From the NCBI RefSeq assembly GCF_002975205.1, contig NZ_PCOC01000002.1, positions 372,001-436,000 on the forward strand: a stretch of 64,000 nucleotides of DNA, given 5' to 3'. This document shows positions 43,613 through 52,344 of this stretch, in pieces. Source of the DNA: Ochrobactrum vermis. Lineage in GTDB: Bacteria; Pseudomonadota; Alphaproteobacteria; Rhizobiales; Rhizobiaceae. The stretch's first letter is position 1, and each line of letters opens with the position of its first letter. The notes below the pieces were generated by a model that did no database searches, was not told where the DNA came from, and was given only the letters and a program-made list of their open reading frames with translations. Both the position numbers and the translations under genes were made by a program.

Positions 43613-43685
43613 ATTCTTTCCCCGTGCGTGTTATCATGTGCGGTGGACGTTGGGGAAAATTGCGACACCCAGGGAAAAAGCAAAC

Positions 43686-44516
43686 ATGTCCCAAGATCAC
43701 AAAGCCGCTGCGTCCTCGCGGCAACCAGTGCTGCGTCTAAGCGGCATATCCAAGAATTTTGGCGCCGTTTCAGCGCTCACCGATATCGATCTGGAAGTCT
43801 TTCCGGGCGAAGTTGTCGCTCTTGTGGGCGATAACGGCGCGGGGAAGTCGACCCTCATCAAGACGCTGGCAGGCGTTCACCAGCCGACATCCGGCGCAAT
43901 CGAATTCAATGGCGAGAAGGTTACCCTTTCGTCGCCGGGTGATGCGCTCGGCCTCGGCATTGCGACGGTCTTTCAGGACCTGGCGCTGTGCGAGAATCTC
44001 GATGTCGTGGCCAATATCTTCCTTGGCCGCGAATTGAGCCCCTACCGCCTCGATGAAGTGTCGATGGAAATCAAGGCTTGGAAGCTTCTCAACGAGCTTT
44101 CCGCACGTATTCCGAGCGTGCGTGAGCCCGTCGCCTCTCTTTCAGGCGGCCAGCGCCAGACGGTTGCGATCTCGCGTTCGCTGCTGCTCGATCCAAAGCT
44201 AATCATGCTCGACGAGCCAACGGCAGCGCTGGGTGTCGCACAGACGGCTGAAGTTCTCGATCTTATTGAGCGTGTCCGTGACCGCGGGCTCGGCGTCTTG
44301 ATGATTAGCCACAATATGGAAGATGTGCGCGCGGTGGCAGACCGCATCGTCGTTCTGCGGCTTGGCCGCAACAATGGTGTTTTTTATCCGGATTCCTCGA
44401 ATGAGGAACTGGTCGCAGCCATTACTGGCGCGAGCAGCAATTCCGTTTCCCGCCGCGCCGAACGGCGTCAAGCGCAGCATGATGCCGGTGAGACCCATGA
44501 TGGGGGAGAAGCATAA
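43686..44516 (+). CDS. Sugar/polyol ABC transporter ATP-binding protein
   Basis: 276 residues. Walker A GDNGAGKST (~residue 52), signature SLSGGQRQTVA (~residue 155), Walker B LIMLDEPTAALG, and H-loop in MISHN. It is a single-domain ATPase, unlike the ~500-residue two-domain RbsA. The start at 43686 follows AGGGAAAAAG. The stop is followed closely by the permease ATG (overlap). Confidence 0.9.
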   Translation: MSQDHKAAASSRQPVLRLSGISKNFGAVSALTDIDLEVFPGEVVALVGDNGAGKSTLIKTLAGVHQPTSGAIEFNGEKVTLSSPGDALGLGIATVFQDLALCENLDVVANIFLGRELSPYRLDEVSMEIKAWKLLNELSARIPSVREPVASLSGGQRQTVAISRSLLLDPKLIMLDEPTAALGVAQTAEVLDLIERVRDRGLGVLMISHNMEDVRAVADRIVVLRLGRNNGVFYPDSSNEELVAAITGASSNSVSRRAERRQAQHDAGETHDGGEA

Positions 44517-45760
44517 TGAACCAGGCAACGGGAAATACCCCTCTTGATCGCCAGGATACGCGGGTGCGCCACGATGAAGGCGTTTCAGGTGCGTTGCGCA
44601 GTTTCTTTGATCGTGTTCGTTCGGGCGATCTTGGATCGCTGCCGGTTATCGTCGGTCTCATCATCATCTGGACCGTTTTCCAGACGTTGAACCCGGTCTT
44701 TCTATCGAGCAACAACCTCGTCAACCTGTTGTTCGACTGCTCGACCATCGGTGTGATCTCACTCGGTATTGTCTGCATCCTGATGTTGGGCGAAATAGAT
44801 CTTTCGGTCGGTTCGGTCAGTGGTCTGGCTTCGGCTATCGTCGGCGTGCTCTGGGTCAATCATGGCTGGCCTGTCGGGATCGCGATGCTGGCGGCGCTGT
44901 GTGCCGGCGCGCTGATCGGCCTGCTTTATGCCTTTCTCTATAACCGCTTCAGCATGCCAAGCTTTGTTTCAACTCTGGCCGGTCTGCTGGCAGCGCTTGG
45001 CCTTCAGCTTTATCTCCTTGGCAATACGGGCTCAATCAATCTGCCTTACGGCTCGTGGCTCGTGAGCTTCGGCCAACTTCTGGTGATGCCGCGTCCGCTT
45101 TCCTATGCACTGGTGCTGATTGCCGGGCTTGCCATTTTTTTCACTGGTTTTCGTTCGGCGCAGCGTCGACGCGAAGCCGGTCTGTCGACACCGTCGTCAG
45201 TTGGGATCGCGCTCAAAGCCATCATCATCACAATCATTGTAGGTGGTGCGGTGTTCTACCTTAACCAGTCGCGCGGCGTGCCATGGATGTTCGGACTCTT
45301 CGTGGCGTTAGTCATCGCGATGAACTATGCGCTTACCCGCACAAAATGGGGGCGGGCCATGCAAGCAGTCGGCGGCAATCGTGAAGCAGCGCGCCGTGCC
45401 GGTATCAATGTGAAGTTCATCTATATGTCGGCTTTCATGACCTGTTCTGTTCTTGCTGCAGCCGGTGGCATCCTGGCAGCATCTCGTCTGGCATCGTCCA
45501 GTCAGCAGGCCGGCACCGGTGACGTCAACCTCAATGCCATCGCGGCAGCCGTCATTGGTGGCACTAGCCTTTTCGGTGGTCGCGGCAGCGCCTGGTCGGC
45601 TCTGCTCGGCATTATTGTCATTCAATCGATCGCCAGCGGCCTAACGCTGCTCGATCTGTCGTCTTCGCTTCGCTACATGATCACAGGCGCAGTGCTCGCA
45701 ATCGCGGTGATCGTCGATTCTCTTGCCCGCCGCTCGCGCCAGTCGCACGGTCGCGCTTAA
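44516..45760 (+). CDS. Sugar/polyol ABC transporter permease (XylH/RbsC-like)
   Basis: 414 residues with ~10 membrane helices and the BPD_transp_2 core: LGIVCILMLGEIDLSVGSVSGLASAIVG, and later AVGGNREAARRAGINVKFIY and AAAVIGGTSLFGGRGSAWSALLG. An ~50-residue cytoplasmic N-terminus precedes the first helix. The start overlaps the ATPase stop. Confidence 0.9.
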   Translation: MNQATGNTPLDRQDTRVRHDEGVSGALRSFFDRVRSGDLGSLPVIVGLIIIWTVFQTLNPVFLSSNNLVNLLFDCSTIGVISLGIVCILMLGEIDLSVGSVSGLASAIVGVLWVNHGWPVGIAMLAALCAGALIGLLYAFLYNRFSMPSFVSTLAGLLAALGLQLYLLGNTGSINLPYGSWLVSFGQLLVMPRPLSYALVLIAGLAIFFTGFRSAQRRREAGLSTPSSVGIALKAIIITIIVGGAVFYLNQSRGVPWMFGLFVALVIAMNYALTRTKWGRAMQAVGGNREAARRAGINVKFIYMSAFMTCSVLAAAGGILAASRLASSSQQAGTGDVNLNAIAAAVIGGTSLFGGRGSAWSALLGIIVIQSIASGLTLLDLSSSLRYMITGAVLAIAVIVDSLARRSRQSHGRA

Positions 45761-45778
45761 AATTTTAAGGACTGAAAA

Positions 45779-46507
45779 ATGGCTCAGGATCTCAACGGAA
45801 AAGTTGGCGCTGTAACTGGTGCTGCCTCAGGCATTGGCTGCGAATGTGCAAAGCATATGATTGAAGCAGGTATGACCGTGTTTCTCGTCGATCGTGACGA
45901 GAAGGCGCTGAATGAAAAATGCGCCGAGCTAGGCAACCAAGCCAAGCCTCTGGTCATTGATCTGCTCAACCCGGCTTCGGTTGCCACCATGATGCCGCGG
46001 ATACTCGAACAGGCCGGCCAATTGGACGTGTTTCACGCCAATGCTGGCGCCTATATTGGCGGCCCTCTGTGGGAGGGCGATCCAGACGCTTGGGACCGCA
46101 TGTTAAACCTCAATATCAATGCAGCCTTCCGCACCATTCATGCGGTGCTGCCGCATATGATGGAACGCAAGACTGGCGATATTATCATGACCAGCTCCGT
46201 TGCAGGCGTCGTGCCGGTGATCTGGGAGCCGATCTATACAGCATCCAAACATGCCGTTCAGGCTTTCGTGCACACGGTTCGTCGTCAGGTTGCCCCGCAT
46301 GGAATCCGCGTTGGCGGTGTTCTGCCCGGCCCAGTCGTGACCGCACTCATCAGCGATTGGCCGAAGGCCAAGCTCGATGAAGCGCTTGCCAATGGCAGTC
46401 TGATGGAGCCGAAGGAAGTTGCGGAATCCGTTATGTTCATGCTGACCCGCCCGCGCAACATCACCATCCGTGATTTGGTTATTCTTCCGCAGAGTCTAGA
46501 TCTGTAA
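45779..46507 (+). CDS. rbtD: Ribitol 2-dehydrogenase (SDR)
   Basis: 242 residues. Short-chain dehydrogenase with TGAASGIG cofactor motif, NAG ([10 protein letters not shown]), catalytic Ser in TSSVAGV and YTASK (Tyr, Lys). It resembles the Klebsiella ribitol dehydrogenase sequence I remember: [26 protein letters not shown] and [21 protein letters not shown]...WPKAK are shared patterns. It oxidises ribitol to D-ribulose with NAD+. It is directly upstream of the kinase that uses the product. Confidence 0.87.
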   Translation: MAQDLNGKVGAVTGAASGIGCECAKHMIEAGMTVFLVDRDEKALNEKCAELGNQAKPLVIDLLNPASVATMMPRILEQAGQLDVFHANAGAYIGGPLWEGDPDAWDRMLNLNINAAFRTIHAVLPHMMERKTGDIIMTSSVAGVVPVIWEPIYTASKHAVQAFVHTVRRQVAPHGIRVGGVLPGPVVTALISDWPKAKLDEALANGSLMEPKEVAESVMFMLTRPRNITIRDLVILPQSLDL

Positions 46508-46519
46508 ACAGGAGCGACC

Positions 46520-48133
46520 ATGACCAGCTATTATCTGGGCGTCGATGTAGGCACCGGCAGCGCCCGCGCCGGCCTGTTTGACGCCAGCGGTACCATGCTT
46601 GCTTCGGCAAAGCGCGATATCACCATCTGGCGCGAAGCAGGCAGTGTTGTCGAGCAGTCGAGCGCCAATATCTGGCAGGCCGTGTGCGAAAGTGTGCGCG
46701 AAGCAGTCAGGATTGCCGGTGTCAATTCGGCAGACATTGCCGGTATTGGCTATGACGCGACATGCTCGCTGGTCGTGCTGGGCGAGGGCGGCAAGCCGTT
46801 GGCCGTTGGCCAGTCAAACGATCCGGCGCGCGACATCATTGTCTGGATGGATCATCGCGCTGTCGAACAGGCAGAGCGGATCAACGCGACCAACGCCAAG
46901 GTACTCGACTATGTTGGCGGCACCATTTCTCCCGAGATGGAAACGCCGAAGTTGTTGTGGCTTAAAGAAAACAAGCCGGAAACGTTCGCCGCTGCCTGGC
47001 AGTTTTTCGACCTCACCGATTTTCTCACATGGAAATCCTGCGGTAGTCTTGCCCGCTCGGCCTGCACCGTTACCTGCAAATGGACTTATCTCAGCCATGA
47101 AAAGCGCTGGGACGAGGCTTATTTCCGTGAAGTCGGCCTTGGCGAGTTGGCGGATGAAAATTTCGTTCGCATTGGTACCGACGTTCGCGCGGGTGGCGAG
47201 AAACTTGGCGGCTTGAGCGAACAGGCTGCGACAGAACTTGGCCTGATGCCGGGCACAGCAATTGCCGCCGGACTGATTGATGCTCATGCAGGCGGTATCG
47301 GCACTGTCGGAGCACGTGGTGCGGAAGGCCGGATATTGTCGCGCATGGCCTATGTGTTCGGCACCTCGGCCTGCACCATGACCACCACCGAACAGCCGGT
47401 CTTTGTGGATGGTGTTTGGGGTCCGTATTATTCCGCGATGGTACCGGGTTTGTGGCTCAATGAAGGCGGTCAGTCGGCTGCGGGGGCCGCTATTGATCAT
47501 CTGATCCACATGCATCCGTTCGCTGTGGAAGCCGAAAAGCTGGCGGCAGCTCAAGGCATGGGTTTGGCTGACGGTCTTGCAGCCGAAGTCGAGGCTAGAG
47601 GTGGTGTTGAAAATGCGCAGGCGATCATCGGTGACATTCATGTCGTGCCGGAGTTCCTCGGCAATCGTGCACCGTTCGCCGATCCCGATGCGCGCGCGAT
47701 CATTGCTGGGCTGGACCTTGATGCGGGAATCGATAGCTTGACAGCGCTTTATCTCGCTGGGCTGTGCGGCCTTGGTTATGGTGCGCGACAGATCGTCGAT
47801 GCGCAGAAGGCAAAGGGCATCGTGACAGACACTATCGTCGTCTCGGGCGGAGCAGCACGTTCGCATCTGGTGCGACAGGTGCTTGCCGACACGACAGGCC
47901 TTGTCGTCGCCGCCTCAACGTCGCCGGAACCTGTTCTGCTCGGCTCTGCCATGCTGGGTGCGCTGGCGTCGGGTGCTTATTCCGATCTTGCTTCCGCAAT
48001 GCTTTCCATGTCGGAACTTGGGGAGGTGAACAGGCCGGATGCCGGGCGAGCCACATGGCACGACAGGCGTTTTGAGGCTTTCACGCTATTGCAAGCAACC
48101 GCTCGCAAAATTCGCTCGGCTCAAATGCGCTAG
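46520..48133 (+). CDS. rbtK: D-ribulokinase (FGGY family)
   Basis: 537 residues. FGGY kinase with DVGTGSARAGL (phosphate 1, residues ~9-19), GIGYDATCSLVV, DIIVWMDHRA and the catalytic base region GLIDAHAGGIG (~residue 254), then a C-terminal VSGGAARS and ASTSPEPVLLGSAMLG. It belongs to the ribulokinase-like branch and would phosphorylate D-ribulose from ribitol to D-ribulose 5-phosphate. GGAG lies 8 nt before the start. Confidence 0.87.
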   Translation: MTSYYLGVDVGTGSARAGLFDASGTMLASAKRDITIWREAGSVVEQSSANIWQAVCESVREAVRIAGVNSADIAGIGYDATCSLVVLGEGGKPLAVGQSNDPARDIIVWMDHRAVEQAERINATNAKVLDYVGGTISPEMETPKLLWLKENKPETFAAAWQFFDLTDFLTWKSCGSLARSACTVTCKWTYLSHEKRWDEAYFREVGLGELADENFVRIGTDVRAGGEKLGGLSEQAATELGLMPGTAIAAGLIDAHAGGIGTVGARGAEGRILSRMAYVFGTSACTMTTTEQPVFVDGVWGPYYSAMVPGLWLNEGGQSAAGAAIDHLIHMHPFAVEAEKLAAAQGMGLADGLAAEVEARGGVENAQAIIGDIHVVPEFLGNRAPFADPDARAIIAGLDLDAGIDSLTALYLAGLCGLGYGARQIVDAQKAKGIVTDTIVVSGGAARSHLVRQVLADTTGLVVAASTSPEPVLLGSAMLGALASGAYSDLASAMLSMSELGEVNRPDAGRATWHDRRFEAFTLLQATARKIRSAQMR

Positions 48134-48432
48134 ACTGGACGTTGCAAACGGCCAGTTCATATGCGTGAGAAAACGTCCGCGGCTACGTACGAGATTCTAG
48201 CGATTGACGATGACAGTCTCTGCATTTGCGTCCGCGGCAGAGACGAATGTGGTGGAACGGCTGATCTCTGCCTTGCCGGTTCCACCCTTGATCGGAGATT
48301 GACTGGAACAGACTGATAGCAGGTTTCATGAAAACCTCTTTCAGAGTTAGCTTGAAAACATAGCTCACAATTGCGCGTTAGGCTTACCAAATCTGAACAT
48401 ACTGAGAGGATTGCAACTCTAACCGGTTGTGG
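48134..48432. other. Gene-free stretch after the ribitol operon
   Basis: About 300 bp between the ribulokinase gene and the leftward GFA gene. No convincing gene on either strand. It must contain the ends of two convergent transcripts, but I see no classic terminator hairpin. Confidence 0.4.
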
Positions 48433-48840
48433 CTATTCGCGATCCGGCAAGCGCGCGAAATGCTCCATCGTTTCATCAAGGAGCACCCATTCATGTTTCG
48501 ATTGCTCGAATACAGATAGTGAGGGTGTTACAAAAGCCGGATCGGCGAACGAACCGACTGCTACTCCAATCACGGAGGGAGCAGCTTCGGGTAGCCAATA
48601 AACGGTTGAGCCGCAGTTTGGACAGAAATGCATCCGGACCTTGCGACCGCTTTCGGCTATCCGAACGAATTCAGTCGATGCACCAGAAATTTCAGCGCAA
48701 TCTGATGCATAGAAAGCATTCGCGCTGAACGGCGATCCTGTCCGTCGCTGACAGGCGAAGCAGTGGCACAGTGCCGTCAATTGTGGTGGCCCATGAGGCG
48801 TTACTCTAAGATTTCCGCAAGCACATTGAGCATAGGTCAT
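48433..48840 (-). CDS. GFA-family (glutathione-dependent formaldehyde-activating-like) protein
   Basis: 135 residues. Zinc-binding cysteines lie in CACGNLRV (~residue 6), CHCFACQRRTGSPF (~residue 27) and HFCPNCGSTVYW (~residue 70), the Mss4-like fold of the GFA family. The start at 48840 has AGGAGG just upstream. Members bind glutathione adducts or act as S-transferase-like carbon-sulfur lyases. The substrate is unknown. Confidence 0.9.
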   Translation of the reverse strand: MTYAQCACGNLRVTPHGPPQLTALCHCFACQRRTGSPFSANAFYASDCAEISGASTEFVRIAESGRKVRMHFCPNCGSTVYWLPEAAPSVIGVAVGSFADPAFVTPSLSVFEQSKHEWVLLDETMEHFARLPDRE

Positions 48841-49145
48841 GGATTCCTCCTGCATGGCGAGATCGCATCAGTTGAAATGGAAATGGAACACAGCCCGAAC
48901 GGCCAGGTGGCTCGGGTGGAAGCTGGCGGAGGCTTTGACTTAGACAAGCAGTCGTTCGGTGCCAGCCCATCTTGGGTTTCAGCTGCAACGTTGGCAATAG
49001 CTGAACCGAATAATGCATATTATTACCGCTTGAAGTTCTATCCGCAACCGCGATTAAACAGAATTTCTCACGCTTGCTTTTGTGCAAGATATTGCGGACG
49101 TTATTGCCTGATCTCCCACCCGGGAGAACACATGGGAGGAAAGAC

Positions 49146-50885
49146 ATGCAGCATTACAAACTGAAATCGCTTTCCCTTGCCGTTGCTATTGCCGTTGCTG
49201 GCCATCTGCCTTCGGCCTACGCGGCATCACCAGCCCCGGCGGAAGGCCAAAACGGCATGGTGGTTACGGCCCAACATCTTGCCTCGCAGATCGGTGTCGA
49301 TGTGCTCAAGAAAGGCGGCAATGCCGTAGATGCGGCTGTCGCGGTCGGCTATGCGCTGGCGGTCGTTTATCCGACTGCCGGCAATCTGGGCGGGGGCGGT
49401 TTTATGACTATCCGCTTCAAGGATGGCAAGACCACTTTTCTCGATTTTCGCGAGCGTGCGCCGTTAGCCGCCACCAAGACCATGTATCTGGATAACAATG
49501 GTAATCCCATCGAGGGAGCCAGTACAGAAACCTATCTCGCCATCGGTGTGCCAGGCACGGTGGCCGGCCTCGAGGAAGCACGCGAAAAATATGGGAGTCG
49601 CAAACGCGACGAACTGATCGAGCCAGCACTTAAGCTCGCCAAGGACGGTTTTACGCTTGAGCTAGGTGATATTCTCTCATTTGCCGATGGAAATGAAAGA
49701 CTGGCGAAAGACGCGGCCGCTGCGAAAGTTTTCCTGAAAGACGGAAAGCCGCTTGGCTTGGGCGAGAAGCTTGTTCAGCCAGATCTGGCAAAGTCGCTCT
49801 CGGCCATTTCGGAAAAGGGCAGATCGGCTTTCTACCAGGGCGATATTGCCGATCTGATCGTCAAATCGAGCAAGGAAAATGGCGGCATTCTCGCCAAGGC
49901 CGATTTCGAGCAATACAAGGTCCGTGAGTTGGAACCGGTCAAGTGCAGCTATCGCGGTTACGAGATCGTCTCATCGCCGCCTCCTTCTTCGGGCGGATTG
50001 ATTATCTGCGAAATCCTGAATGTTCTCGAGGGCTATCCGATTTCCTATCTGGGCTATGGTTCCGCTGAAACCACGCGTTTGATGGTGGAAGCGATGCGCC
50101 ACGCTTATGTCGACCGCAACACGGCATTGGGCGACCCGGATTTCATCGACAATCCAATCGAGAAGCTTACCAGCAAGGCCTATGCAGAAGAAATTCGCGG
50201 CCGCATCGATCCTTATCGCGCTGGTGTCAGTGAAGCGCTAAAGCCAGCTGAATTCAAGGAATCCAACGAAACTACGCATTATTCGATCGTGGACAAAGAA
50301 GGCAATGCGGTTGCCGTGACCTATACGCTGAACGGATCGTTCGGCACGGCCAAGGTGGCCGAGGGCACCGGCATTCTCCTTAACAACGAGATGGACGACT
50401 TCACCATCAAGCCGGGCGTGGCCAACCTCTACGGTCTCATACAGGGTGAAGCCAATGCCATCGAAGCGCGCAAGTCGCCGCTTTCCTCGATGAGCCCAAC
50501 TATTGTGTCGAAGGACGGAAAACCATTCATGGTCATAGGCAGTCCCGGCGGTTCGCGCATTATCACAATCACGCTGCAGGCAATCATGAATGTCATCGAT
50601 CACGGCATGGACATTCAGGAGGCTATCGATGCCCCGCGCATTCATCACCAGTGGCTGCCTGACCGGGTCTACACGGAAGCGAATGCGCTTTCACCTGATA
50701 CGATCAGGTTGCTAACCGGCATGGGGTATAAGGTCGGAGAGGATCAGGATTGGCCGGTCTGGGGTGAGGCAGCAGGCATTCTTGTCGGAGGAAAGGACAT
50801 GGCGGCCATCGAAAAAGGTGGTGACAACCGCTATTACGGCGCCATTGATAGCCGCGCTGTAGCTGGCGCCGCCATAGGATACTAA
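49146..50885 (+). CDS. ggt: Gamma-glutamyltransferase, periplasmic
   Basis: 579 residues with a signal peptide (cleavage near AYA, ~residue 26). The N-terminal MVVTAQHLASQIGVDVLKKGGNAVDAAVA and GNLGGGGFM blocks and the autoprocessing nucleophile Thr in NETTHYSIVDKEGNAVA (~residue 377) are present, with SSMSPTIV and GSPGGSRI. It cleaves glutathione's gamma-glutamyl bond in the periplasm, releasing Cys-Gly. GGGAGG lies upstream. The upstream 305 bp (48841-49145) hold no gene. Confidence 0.93.
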   Translation: MQHYKLKSLSLAVAIAVAGHLPSAYAASPAPAEGQNGMVVTAQHLASQIGVDVLKKGGNAVDAAVAVGYALAVVYPTAGNLGGGGFMTIRFKDGKTTFLDFRERAPLAATKTMYLDNNGNPIEGASTETYLAIGVPGTVAGLEEAREKYGSRKRDELIEPALKLAKDGFTLELGDILSFADGNERLAKDAAAAKVFLKDGKPLGLGEKLVQPDLAKSLSAISEKGRSAFYQGDIADLIVKSSKENGGILAKADFEQYKVRELEPVKCSYRGYEIVSSPPPSSGGLIICEILNVLEGYPISYLGYGSAETTRLMVEAMRHAYVDRNTALGDPDFIDNPIEKLTSKAYAEEIRGRIDPYRAGVSEALKPAEFKESNETTHYSIVDKEGNAVAVTYTLNGSFGTAKVAEGTGILLNNEMDDFTIKPGVANLYGLIQGEANAIEARKSPLSSMSPTIVSKDGKPFMVIGSPGGSRIITITLQAIMNVIDHGMDIQEAIDAPRIHHQWLPDRVYTEANALSPDTIRLLTGMGYKVGEDQDWPVWGEAAGILVGGKDMAAIEKGGDNRYYGAIDSRAVAGAAIGY

Positions 50886-50976
50886 AGCCGAACCGCCCTG
50901 GCGGTAACGAGTAGTCAGACAGGAAGTGAGGAGATGAGATGACTTCACGTCTCCTCACTGTTCAGTCTGATTTTGA

Positions 50977-52221
50977 TCAATCTGCGCTTCTGTCGGTTAT
51001 TCGCGCAGTCGTCAGTATCTCGACAACCATCTCCGACGCCTTATTGAGCGAACCAACCGGCAGAAATTCGTAAATCGAGTGGAAGTTGTGTGCGCCGCAG
51101 AATAGGTTAGGACATGGCAGCCCTTTTTCGGACAGCACTGCACCGTCATAGCCGCCTCGCATCGGTAGCGGTGTCGGTGCAACGCCTATTGCCTTCATAG
51201 CCTGAAGGGCGAGTACGACCGGATAACGGTTCTCGCCTTGCAGGCTGTCGGCAGCGTTTCGATAGACGGCCTTGTAGTCTACGTGAACTGTGCCTTCGCC
51301 ATGGAGTTGGTTGAAACTCTGAGCTAGGTTTTCGATAAAGGCACGGCGTGCTTCGTAACCGTCCTTCGTGAAATCGCGAATATCGATAGTCAAGCTTGTC
51401 TCGGCAACGGTCCCGTGAATACCCTTGGCCCAATAATAGCCTTCAGTGCCTTCTGTATATTCCGGGCGTTCACCACCAGGCATCATAGCAATGAATTGCT
51501 GGGCATAGAGAATAGCATTGCGCAGCTTGCCCTTGGCTGACATTGGATGGGCTGGCTGTCCTTTGAAGGTCAGGCGAAATTCGCCTGCGTTCCAGTTCTC
51601 ATACACGATTTCGCCAACCGCACAGCAATCGAGCGTATAAGCGAAATCGGCCTTCAGGGAAGTAACGTCGAGCGCCTTGGCTCCGAGCAGTCCGATTTCC
51701 TCATCGGGAACGAAAACGACCTTAACTGTGCCGTGCTCAATCTCGGGATGGGTGATCAGGATCTGCATGGCATGCATGATCTCGGCGATGGCGGATTTGT
51801 TGTCGGCACCCAGCAAGCTGGCGCCGTCCGTAACAATGATCTGGTCACCGACATAGCGTTCCAGTTCCGGGAACTCCGCAAGTCGCATGACAGAGCCGGT
51901 CACTTCGTTGAGAATAATATCCCCGCCCTGGTAATCCACCACATGAGCGCGGGTGTCGGTCGTATACTCGCTGGACGTATCGAGATGGGCGACCCATGCA
52001 ATTGTCGGGAATTGTTGATCGGCATTCGGGATATTAGCAGGCAACGTGCCGACTACGATCGAATGATCGCGTTCTTCAACTTCCATGCCCATGGCGCGCA
52101 TTTCGCTGGCGAGCAGCTTTGCGAGATCGGCTTGTCCCGCGCTCGATGGGAGATTGTCCGCATTGGGCACAGCGGTTGTGTTGATGCGGGTATAGGCTAG
52201 AAAGCGGTCTACGATATCCAT
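50977..52221 (-). CDS. pepT: Peptidase T (aminotripeptidase)
   Basis: About 414 residues from the ATG at 52221 (a TTG at 52245 is an alternative). M20 metallopeptidase with zinc ligands and catalytic residues in WVAHLDTSSEY, LLGADNKSAIAEI, VPDEEIG (Glu pair) and DFAYTLDCC, with a C-terminal CGAHNFHSIYEFLPV His. It removes the N-terminal residue from tripeptides in the cytoplasm. It lies between ggt and a peptide-binding protein gene. Confidence 0.93.
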   Translation of the reverse strand: MDIVDRFLAYTRINTTAVPNADNLPSSAGQADLAKLLASEMRAMGMEVEERDHSIVVGTLPANIPNADQQFPTIAWVAHLDTSSEYTTDTRAHVVDYQGGDIILNEVTGSVMRLAEFPELERYVGDQIIVTDGASLLGADNKSAIAEIMHAMQILITHPEIEHGTVKVVFVPDEEIGLLGAKALDVTSLKADFAYTLDCCAVGEIVYENWNAGEFRLTFKGQPAHPMSAKGKLRNAILYAQQFIAMMPGGERPEYTEGTEGYYWAKGIHGTVAETSLTIDIRDFTKDGYEARRAFIENLAQSFNQLHGEGTVHVDYKAVYRNAADSLQGENRYPVVLALQAMKAIGVAPTPLPMRGGYDGAVLSEKGLPCPNLFCGAHNFHSIYEFLPVGSLNKASEMVVEILTTARITDRSAD

Positions 52222-52279
52222 CTTATTTTCTCGGCTAATGGTCAACTTGGCTCGGATTTCATCTGAGCACCAAAGAAGA

Positions 52280-52303
52280 ATAGCGGGCGTTCCTGCCCGC
52301 TAT
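52280..52303 (-). terminator. Terminator after the DppA-like gene
   Basis: A perfect 9-bp stem ATAGCGGGC / GCCCGCTAT with a 6-nt loop, followed on the minus strand by a T-rich stretch. It lies 42 bp downstream of the DppA-like stop codon, before pepT on the same strand. Confidence 0.75.
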
Positions 52304-52344
52304 CCGGAAATCAACGCCAGCGATCAAACCGGCGGGGACGAAGC

